Below, one piece after another: positions 32,945 to 38,689 of a stretch of 38,689 bases of DNA. A program made the translations under genes and the position numbers. The stretch comes from Desulfocapsa sp. (GTDB lineage Bacteria; Desulfobacterota; Desulfobulbia; Desulfobulbales; Desulfocapsaceae). Location of the stretch: contig JAOZKN010000012.1 in assembly GCA_029935315.1 (NCBI GenBank), positions 1 through 38,689 on the forward strand, written 5' to 3'. The notes under the pieces were generated by a model. The model was not told where the DNA came from. It was given only the letters and a program-made list of their open reading frames with translations, and made no database searches. Positions within the stretch are counted from its first letter, which is position 1, and every line of letters begins with the position of its first letter.

Positions 32945-32980
32945 TTATGGATATGTTAGCGAACATTACAGGAGGTATTC

Positions 32981-33253
32981 GTGGCCAATCATAAATCTGC
33001 TGAGAAACGTAACCGTCAGTCTCAGGTACGTCGTATACGCAACCGTGCAAATAGAACTCGCATGAGAAGTGCTGTTAAAGCTGTGGACAGCGCAATTGCA
33101 ACCGGAGCTCAGGCTGATGCCGTTGCAGCTCTTAACATTGCCATTCCGGTAATTGCAAAAACAGCAAGCAAGGGAACAATTCACAAGAAGAATGCTTCCA
33201 GAAAAGTTTCTCGCTTAACCAAACGTGTGAACAAGATGCAGGCTGCTGCCTGA
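32981..33253 (+). CDS. rpsT: 30S ribosomal protein S20
   Basis: S20 binds the 5' and 3' minor domains of 16S rRNA. The 90-residue basic protein has ANHKSAEKRNRQSQVRRIRNR at the N-terminus, the central TRMRSAVKAVDSAI and the conserved KGTIHKKNASRKVSRLTKRVN near the end. It starts with GTG preceded by a strong AGGAGG five bases away; in E. coli rpsT starts with TTG, and a poor start codon is part of S20 autoregulation. It is a one-gene unit closed by an intrinsic terminator. Confidence 0.97.
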   Translation: MANHKSAEKRNRQSQVRRIRNRANRTRMRSAVKAVDSAIATGAQADAVAALNIAIPVIAKTASKGTIHKKNASRKVSRLTKRVNKMQAAA

Positions 33254-33303
33254 TAGATACCTTCCGTATTCTACAAGCAGCCCGATTCTAATGTTTAAGG
33301 AAA

Positions 33304-33339
33304 GGCCATAACGTCTCAGGACTTTATGGCCTTTTTTTT
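33304..33339 (+). terminator. intrinsic terminator after rpsT
   Basis: GGCCATAA (33304-33311) pairs with TTATGGCC (33324-33331), extendable by A-T pairs, with a 12-base loop and eight consecutive T (33332-33339). Confidence 0.93.
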
Positions 33340-33408
33340 ATTCTATGGTACAGTAGCCCCAGGCAGAATGGTCCAACAACTGACTTATCTCTTTCATTTA
33401 TACTATTC

Positions 33409-34905
33409 ATGACTCACTTTCCTGACGAACAGACTTTTGGTAGCAAAAGCAAGAACTCATGTCTGGTTCCCGTATACAGAACGATTATCTCTGATCTCGA
33501 CACGCCCCTTACACTTTTTGCTAAAATTTGCGAGGGCCGGGAGCATAGTTTCCTCTTTGAGTCAATGGAAGGAGGGGAGAAGTGGGGACGCTATTCCTTC
33601 CTTGGTTATGACCCTCTGCTCACCTTCGAATCAAAGGATTCAAAAATATCCATAAAGTCTTGTTCAGCAGCTTTTTCCGACAGTGAGGTGTCCTGTGACG
33701 ATCCTCTGGATGCACTGAAAACAATCCTCGCTGACGTTAAGGCTGCAGAAGATGAGAACCTGCCAAAGTTTTGCGGAGGGGCCGTCGGCTTTCTTGGCTA
33801 TGATATGGTCAGGTTTATGGAAGAATTACCCGAGGGCAGAAAGAGGGCCGGGTTTCCTGACTCTTCTTTTATTATTCCCCGGATTGTTCTGGTTCATGAT
33901 AGTTTTAAGCAAACCGTAACTGTTGTGTGCTGGGTTCCCTGTGTGCCTGGCCAGGAGAACAGCTCGACCTACAAGGAAGCCACCCTGAAGATTGATTCTG
34001 TAGTGGAGACGCTTCGCACACCCGTTCCAGCTTCTTTTCATAAGTCCAGCAGTAAGGGATGTGCGGAAAAACATGTTTTTGAATCCAACATGGACAAAGA
34101 TGCTTTTTATTCCATGGTTGAAAAGGCCCGTGAGTATATAAAGGCCGGTGACATTATCCAGGTCGTCTTGTCGCAACGATTTCATACCAAAACAGATATT
34201 GACCCGCTGGTGTTATATCGCGCCTTGCGCCATATTAATCCAAGCCCTTACCTTTTCTTCTTAAAGCTTGGAAGTATCGTCCAGATTGGCTCGTCTCCAG
34301 AAATTCTTGTCCGAAAGGAAGAAGAAGTTATAGAGCTGCGTCCCATTGCCGGAACCCGGGTACGAGGGAAAACTGAAGAAGAAGATCTTGCCCTTGAAAA
34401 AGAACTCCTCGAAGACCCTAAAGAGACAGCGGAGCACCTGATGCTCGTCGACCTTGGCCGTAACGATGTTGGAAGAATTGCAAAGTATGGAAGCGTAGAG
34501 GTGACAGATCTTCTGGTAGTAGAGCGTTACAGTCATGTCATGCACATTGTTTCCGGCGTCCAGGGGATAATTGCTAAAGACAAAGACCAGTTTGATGTGA
34601 TGAGAGCCTGTTTTCCTGCAGGAACCGTCAGTGGGGCACCTAAAATACGAGCCATGGAAATCATTGATGAGCTTGAGCCTGAAGGTCGTGGCCCCTATGC
34701 TGGTGCTGTCGGCTATTTTGGTTTTTCCGGAAATATGGATTTTTGCATCACCATCAGAACATTTGTAATGCAGGATGATAACCTCTGGGTTCAGGCAGGG
34801 GCAGGGATTGTGTATGACTCACAACCGGACAAAGAATACGAAGAAACAATCAATAAATCCATGGGCCTGCGCCGTGCACTTGAGCTTGTAGAGAAGGGGT
34901 TTTAA
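33409..34905 (+). CDS. trpE: anthranilate synthase component I
   Basis: TrpE converts chorismate to anthranilate using ammonia from TrpG. The 498-residue protein has the Trp-feedback segment [19 protein letters not shown] (a variant of LLES), [43 protein letters not shown] and [12 protein letters not shown], the full catalytic set. The ATG has no Shine-Dalgarno; TATACT ends only four bases before it, so the mRNA might be nearly leaderless or translation may start differently. No leader peptide with Trp codons is visible between the rpsT terminator and the ATG (69 bases). It heads trpE-G-D-C-F. Confidence 0.95.
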   Translation: MTHFPDEQTFGSKSKNSCLVPVYRTIISDLDTPLTLFAKICEGREHSFLFESMEGGEKWGRYSFLGYDPLLTFESKDSKISIKSCSAAFSDSEVSCDDPLDALKTILADVKAAEDENLPKFCGGAVGFLGYDMVRFMEELPEGRKRAGFPDSSFIIPRIVLVHDSFKQTVTVVCWVPCVPGQENSSTYKEATLKIDSVVETLRTPVPASFHKSSSKGCAEKHVFESNMDKDAFYSMVEKAREYIKAGDIIQVVLSQRFHTKTDIDPLVLYRALRHINPSPYLFFLKLGSIVQIGSSPEILVRKEEEVIELRPIAGTRVRGKTEEEDLALEKELLEDPKETAEHLMLVDLGRNDVGRIAKYGSVEVTDLLVVERYSHVMHIVSGVQGIIAKDKDQFDVMRACFPAGTVSGAPKIRAMEIIDELEPEGRGPYAGAVGYFGFSGNMDFCITIRTFVMQDDNLWVQAGAGIVYDSQPDKEYEETINKSMGLRRALELVEKGF

Positions 34906-34907
34906 CC

Positions 34908-35510
34908 ATGCTTGTGATCATAGATAATTACGATTCCTTCACTTATAATATTGTCCAGACCATCGCTGGTAATTTTCTCGACGATGGTGAGCAGGGTGAT
35001 ATTCGTGTGTTTAGAAATAACAAGATCAGTGTTGAAGAAATCAGCGCATTAAGTCCTGATCAAATCCTTATCTCCCCCGGCCCTTGTACACCTGCCAAGG
35101 CCGGTATTTCCATTGCCACCATAAAACATTTCAGCGGGAAAGTGCCCATCCTTGGAGTGTGTCTTGGCCATCAGTCCATTGCAGAAGCCTTTGGCGCTAA
35201 TGTTATTCGAGCCTCACGAATTATGCATGGAAAAACCTCTCCTGTTTATCATGACAATAAAGGCGTATTTGCTGGTCTGGCCAATCCTTTTGATGGTATG
35301 CGTTACCATTCGCTCATCGTCGAAAAAGAGAGTGTCCCGGACTGCCTTGAGGTCTGTGCATGGACGGAAGAAGGTGAGATCATGGGCCTGCGTCACAAGG
35401 AATTAAATGTTGCAGGAGTGCAATTTCATCCGGAATCGATAATGACCCCGGAAGGCATTCAACTGCTGAAAAATTTTATCAGCCTGAATACAACAAACAA
35501 CGAACAATAG
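34908..35510 (+). CDS. trpG: anthranilate synthase component II (glutamine amidotransferase)
   Basis: TrpG supplies ammonia from glutamine to TrpE. The 200-residue class I amidotransferase has the N-terminal [14 protein letters not shown], the nucleophile C85 in GVCLGHQS, and the catalytic pair H174/E176 in VQFHPESI. It is not fused to TrpD, unlike in enterobacteria. It starts two bases after the trpE stop. The same subunit may also serve 4-aminobenzoate synthesis; no separate pabA is seen. Confidence 0.95.
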   Translation: MLVIIDNYDSFTYNIVQTIAGNFLDDGEQGDIRVFRNNKISVEEISALSPDQILISPGPCTPAKAGISIATIKHFSGKVPILGVCLGHQSIAEAFGANVIRASRIMHGKTSPVYHDNKGVFAGLANPFDGMRYHSLIVEKESVPDCLEVCAWTEEGEIMGLRHKELNVAGVQFHPESIMTPEGIQLLKNFISLNTTNNEQ

Positions 35511-35521
35511 CGGAAACAAAT

Positions 35522-36556
35522 ATGGATATTAAACAGGCCATTGCCAAAGTTGTAAGCAATAAGGATCTCAATGAAGATGAGATGATTGATGTGATGAATC
35601 AAATCATGGGAGGGGAGGCGACTCCTGCTCAGATTGGATCATTTATTACAGCGCTTCGTATGAAAGGTGAGACCGTTGATGAGATAAGTGGTGCTGTTCG
35701 TGTGATGCGGGAAAAAGCTACTTCCATTGCAGCCGGCGTAAACCTTGACCAGGGTGATGTACTTGTTGATACCTGTGGTACCGGTGGTGATGGATCCGGT
35801 ACGTTCAATGTCTCCACCACAACCGCTTTTGTTGTTGCCGGTGCCGGACTTCCTGTTGCAAAACACGGGAATCGTTCTGTCTCCAGTAACTGTGGAAGCG
35901 CTGACGTTCTTGAAGCAGCAGGAGTATCCCTCGATATCACTCCTGAAAAAGTTGGCGAATGTATACGTGGAATTGGCATAGGTTTTCTTTTTGCCCCAGC
36001 TCTACACGGTGCCATGAAGCATGCCATCGGCCCCCGAAAGGAACTTGGGATTCGGACAATTTTTAATATTCTTGGCCCGCTGACAAATCCTGCCGGCGCC
36101 AATGTCCAGATACTCGGTGTCTTTGATGAGAATCTTATCGAGCCGCTTGCTCTGGTTCTTGCTAAATTAGGTTCTAAACGTGCCCTCGTGGTGCATGGTG
36201 AAGGCAACCTTGACGAACTGACAGTCACCGGAGAAACCAAAGTTGCCGAACTGAATGATGGAAAAGTTACCTGTTACAGCATAACACCAGAAGAACTTGG
36301 CTTGGAACGTGCCACCATACAGCAGTTACAGGGTGGTGCTGATGCAGCTGAATCTGCACAACAGATGAGAGCCATCCTGAGTGGTGAAAAAGGTGCAAAA
36401 CGCGATATGGTGCTTCTGAATAGTGGCGCCGCTCTGATGGCAGCCGGGGTATGTGATGACTTGCAGGCTGGGATTGCACGTGCCGGCGAAGTTATCGATT
36501 CCGGGAAAGCTCTGGCCAAACTTGACGAACTTATAAGCCTCACTCAAAAGAAATAG
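35522..36556 (+). CDS. trpD: anthranilate phosphoribosyltransferase
   Basis: TrpD joins anthranilate and PRPP. The 344-residue protein has the PRPP loop [17 protein letters not shown] (83-99), [58 protein letters not shown] and [12 protein letters not shown], all typical. Length is normal. It follows trpG by 11 bases and precedes trpC by 12. Confidence 0.96.
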   Translation: MDIKQAIAKVVSNKDLNEDEMIDVMNQIMGGEATPAQIGSFITALRMKGETVDEISGAVRVMREKATSIAAGVNLDQGDVLVDTCGTGGDGSGTFNVSTTTAFVVAGAGLPVAKHGNRSVSSNCGSADVLEAAGVSLDITPEKVGECIRGIGIGFLFAPALHGAMKHAIGPRKELGIRTIFNILGPLTNPAGANVQILGVFDENLIEPLALVLAKLGSKRALVVHGEGNLDELTVTGETKVAELNDGKVTCYSITPEELGLERATIQQLQGGADAAESAQQMRAILSGEKGAKRDMVLLNSGAALMAAGVCDDLQAGIARAGEVIDSGKALAKLDELISLTQKK

Positions 36557-36568
36557 AAATTCAATATC

Positions 36569-37351
36569 ATGCCCCATATCCTTGATGTAATAGTTGAACG
36601 AAAGCAGGAGGAGGTCAGTCTTCTTCGTACTCGTGGTATCCGGGTCCCGGCTCCTTATGACGATACAGTCATTGCACCGCCAAGGGGATTTCGCCAGGCC
36701 CTCATTGACTATCCCGGAGTAGCCATCATAGCAGAAGCCAAAAAGGCATCCCCCTCAAAGGGTCTCATCTGTCCCGACTTTGATCCTGTTGAAATTGCAA
36801 AGAATTACGCAACAAATGGGGCACAGGCAATATCAGTACTCACCGATGTTGATTTTTTCCAGGGCTCTCTTTTGTATTTATTACAGGCGCGAGAAGCTGT
36901 GTCAATTCCCGTGCTTCGCAAGGAATTTATCATCGATTCACTGCAGATTGAAGAGGCCCACGTCTGTGGTGCTGACGCAATACTTCTGATGGCCTCAATA
37001 TTAGATAAACAGCAGCTTATTGACTTTCAGGACCAGGCAGCAGAGTACAGGATTGATTGCCTCGTTGAAGTACATGACCAGGAAGAGCTGGAGACCGTGC
37101 TTTTGACTCAGGCAAATTTAATAGGGATCAACAACCGGAACCTGAAAGACTTCTCCATGGATACAGAGACAACTTTCAGGCTGAAAAAGATGATTCCAGA
37201 CGATATTGCCGTGGTTGGGGAGTCAGGTCTTAAAACAGCCGATGACATCCGTCGTCTACAGGAGGCTGATGTCACTGCTGCCCTCATAGGAGAAACCCTG
37301 ATGCGGGGCGAGAATGGTGGTAACAGCCTGCAAGGTATGCGAGGCCTATAA
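36569..37351 (+). CDS. trpC: indole-3-glycerol phosphate synthase
   Basis: TrpC closes the indole ring from carboxyphenylamino-deoxyribulose phosphate. The 260-residue TIM barrel carries IIAEAKKASPSKG with catalytic-type E56 and K58, VLTDVDFFQGS, VLRKEFIIDSLQIEEA, GINNRNLKDFSMD and VGESGLKTADD. It is separate from trpF, unlike the enterobacterial fusion. trpF follows after three bases. Confidence 0.96.
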   Translation: MPHILDVIVERKQEEVSLLRTRGIRVPAPYDDTVIAPPRGFRQALIDYPGVAIIAEAKKASPSKGLICPDFDPVEIAKNYATNGAQAISVLTDVDFFQGSLLYLLQAREAVSIPVLRKEFIIDSLQIEEAHVCGADAILLMASILDKQQLIDFQDQAAEYRIDCLVEVHDQEELETVLLTQANLIGINNRNLKDFSMDTETTFRLKKMIPDDIAVVGESGLKTADDIRRLQEADVTAALIGETLMRGENGGNSLQGMRGL

Positions 37352-37354
37352 GCA

Positions 37355-38011
37355 ATGAAAGTACTGCGCAGAACACGCATTAAAATGTGCGGCCTTACCC
37401 GAGAGAAGGATGTTATCGCAGGTATTGATGCTGGTCTTGATGCCCTTGGTTTTATTTTTTATGACAAAAGTCCCAGAAATGTTGAACCTGACTTTGTCAA
37501 ATCCATGGTTGCCCGGATGCCACCGTTTACTGAATGCGTCGGGGTTTTTGTCAACTGTGGACGTGAAGAAGTAGGGGAGATTATCGAATATTGCGGTTTG
37601 TCTTACGCCCAACTACACGGAAATGAAAACCCGAAATTTTGTGAACGGGTGGAACGTCTGGTTTCACCTTGTCGGGTCATTAAGGCCTTTCGGGTGAGTG
37701 AAGAGAGTAAGGTGGAAGATTTCACTCCCTATGCATCGGTTATCCATGGGTATCTACTCGATACCTACAAGAAGGGAAATGCAGGTGGAACGGGTGAAAC
37801 ATTCGACTGGAACATTATAAATCGTTTACATCTTCAACGTCCCATGATTCTCGCGGGCGGACTCACTCCTGAAAATGTAGAAGAGGCGCTCTCCCAGGTA
37901 CAACCATTTGGCATTGACGTGAACTCAGGCGTGGAAATAGAACCAGGGATTAAGGATCACGCCAGACTGCAGGAATTTGTAAACAAAGTTCACCTTAACG
38001 GGCCAGGATAA
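37355..38011 (+). CDS. trpF: phosphoribosylanthranilate isomerase
   Basis: TrpF performs the Amadori rearrangement preceding TrpC. The 218-residue TIM barrel has the catalytic C12 in KMCGLT and D136 in LLDTYKKG, with GGTGETFDW and LAGGLTPENV at the phosphate site and GIDVNSGVE near the end. It is the last trp gene here: instead of trpB and trpA the next gene is rlpA on the other strand, whose 3' end overlaps trpF by 17 bases. Confidence 0.96.
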   Translation: MKVLRRTRIKMCGLTREKDVIAGIDAGLDALGFIFYDKSPRNVEPDFVKSMVARMPPFTECVGVFVNCGREEVGEIIEYCGLSYAQLHGNENPKFCERVERLVSPCRVIKAFRVSEESKVEDFTPYASVIHGYLLDTYKKGNAGGTGETFDWNIINRLHLQRPMILAGGLTPENVEEALSQVQPFGIDVNSGVEIEPGIKDHARLQEFVNKVHLNGPG

Positions 38012-38689
38012 AAGCTCCCTGATATCCCTTCTCAAGCAAGGCTTTTTCGCTCCTGCGTGCCCCGTTCAATGTCTTTCCCACATACACCTGTACCCTGTAG
38101 AAAAGCTTCCCCTTAATCTCTGCCTTTGTAATTATTGTTTTGTGGCTTGCCCTGGTAAATTTATCCTGTAGTTTTGTGGCGTTGTATTTTTGCAGAAAGG
38201 CACCAATCTGGACAAAATACTCACCCATGTGCAAGTTCACATGTTTCTTGAACTTTATGCCCCCTCTGCTGGTCTTCTTTCCTTCTCCTAAGGCAGTAAT
38301 TTTCACCCGTGCAATTCCTGAAGGAATTAGTCCAATCTTTTTAGCTGAACCGTAGCTGAGATCAATAATACGTCCCCTAATAAATGGTCCACGATCGTTT
38401 ACCCGAACTATGGTCTGCTTGCCATTGTCAAGGTTTTGTACCAGCAGCATGGTATGCATGGGGAGTAATTTATGGGCAGCAGTGATTTCATGCATATTAT
38501 ATGTTTCACCGTTTGACGTAGACCGACCGTGAAAATCACTTCCATACCATGAGGCAATACCTGATTCCACAAAGCCTTCAGCTGAAGGAAGTGGATAGTA
38601 CGTTCGATTATTTATTTTATAAGGGCGCTGTGTAGCCGCAAGCTTTCCTTTTCCGGCAAATGTATTTGTGCTGCTGATCAAGCCATGGC
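37995..38689 (-). CDS. rlpA: RlpA-like lytic transglycosylase with SPOR domain, 5' end cut off
   Basis: RlpA cuts peptidoglycan strands lacking stem peptides and acts at the division site. The visible 231 codons contain the double-psi barrel (SGIASWYGSDFHGRSTSNGE, LLPMHTMLLVQN, VRVNDRGPFIRGRIIDLS, about 40-135) with the catalytic-type His and Asp. A C-terminal SPOR domain (YFVQIGAFLQKYNATKLQDKF to YQGAFIL, about 155-228) binds denuded glycan. The frame stays open to the right edge, so the true start, with the expected lipoprotein signal, lies outside; a TTG at 38681 is only a nominal start. The 3' end overlaps trpF tail-to-tail by 17 bases. Confidence 0.9.
   Translation of the reverse strand, partial: HGLISSTNTFAGKGKLAATQRPYKINNRTYYPLPSAEGFVESGIASWYGSDFHGRSTSNGETYNMHEITAAHKLLPMHTMLLVQNLDNGKQTIVRVNDRGPFIRGRIIDLSYGSAKKIGLIPSGIARVKITALGEGKKTSRGGIKFKKHVNLHMGEYFVQIGAFLQKYNATKLQDKFTRASHKTIITKAEIKGKLFYRVQVYVGKTLNGARRSEKALLEKGYQGAFILAR

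Larger units (their letters stand above)
32645..32980. other. 336-base divergent intergenic region
   Basis: This AT-rich region holds the start of the DUF4388 gene on the left and the rpsT promoter, leader hairpin and ribosome site on the right. I see no protein gene in it. Confidence 0.6.

Noticed and set aside
33340-33408. trp attenuator or leader peptide
   Set aside because: The 69 bases contain no short frame with tandem Trp codons and no terminator/antiterminator pair; the only hairpin is the rpsT terminator.
35629-36240. 203-codon frame antisense to trpD
   Set aside because: Serine/proline-rich shadow of a strongly conserved gene on the plus strand.
1-38689. CRISPR arrays, insertion sequences or prophage modules
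   Set aside because: No regularly spaced direct repeats, transposase, integrase or structural phage genes are visible; the single SleB-type gene alone does not make a prophage.

Overview
The window is ordinary chromosomal DNA of a Gram-negative, probably anaerobic bacterium. I infer a Desulfobacterota (Desulfobulbales-like) host from moderate GC, the PAS/HD-GYP/hybrid-kinase signalling style, a DUF4388 cyclic-nucleotide-type protein, a stand-alone IMP cyclohydrolase and a CobD-CobQ fusion. No 16S or other marker fixes the taxon. I see no CRISPR array, insertion sequence, prophage block or integration site.

Layout. 1-80: the 5' end of a minus-strand tRNA (best fit tRNA-His), running off the left edge, with its own promoter. 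81-3302, minus strand: a zinc-ribbon protein, a 40-residue membrane peptide, a prephenate dehydratase-like/ACT/prephenate dehydrogenase fusion and an exported SH3 protein with a clear promoter and terminator. 3662-9494, minus strand: a signalling island with a membrane PAS histidine kinase, a receiver-kinase protein, a PAS-HD-GYP c-di-GMP phosphodiesterase and a MerR-type regulator carrying a PAS and a degenerate cyclase domain. 9495-10195: 700 bases of regulatory DNA rich in TGTCTA half-sites, followed by a probable structured leader. 10196-16816, plus strand: a compact cobalamin nucleotide-loop operon (cobC, cobU, cobT, cobS, cobD-cobQ fusion, cbiB).

17073-25250: an exported CxxC protein convergent with xseA, a TPR protein with panC and panD (pantothenate), a SleB-like hydrolase, recD2, a PPC-domain protein and a DarP/YjgA homologue. 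25303-26939, minus strand: metF-folE2 (one-carbon and folate). 27141-31498, plus strand: an Hsp15-like S4 protein, IMP cyclohydrolase, a PurN-type transformylase, pyrR and a U32 peptidase. 31547-32644, minus strand: a cyclic-nucleotide-fold/DUF4388 protein. 32981-33253: rpsT with a strong terminator. 33409-38011: trpE-G-D-C-F without trpB or trpA. 37995-38689, minus strand: the 3' part of rlpA, cut by the window edge.

How the parts fit. The metabolic genes group by pathway: aromatic amino acids at both ends, cobalamin assembly in the middle, and pantothenate, folate and purine steps between. The most unusual material is the 3.6-10.2 kb block. It holds two neighbouring kinases with different ATP-lid boxes degenerate, and a MerR-PAS-pseudocyclase regulator facing the cobalamin operon across a cluster of repeated half-sites. 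No cobalamin riboswitch is recognisable there, which suggests, without proving it, that this regulator controls itself and possibly the cob operon.
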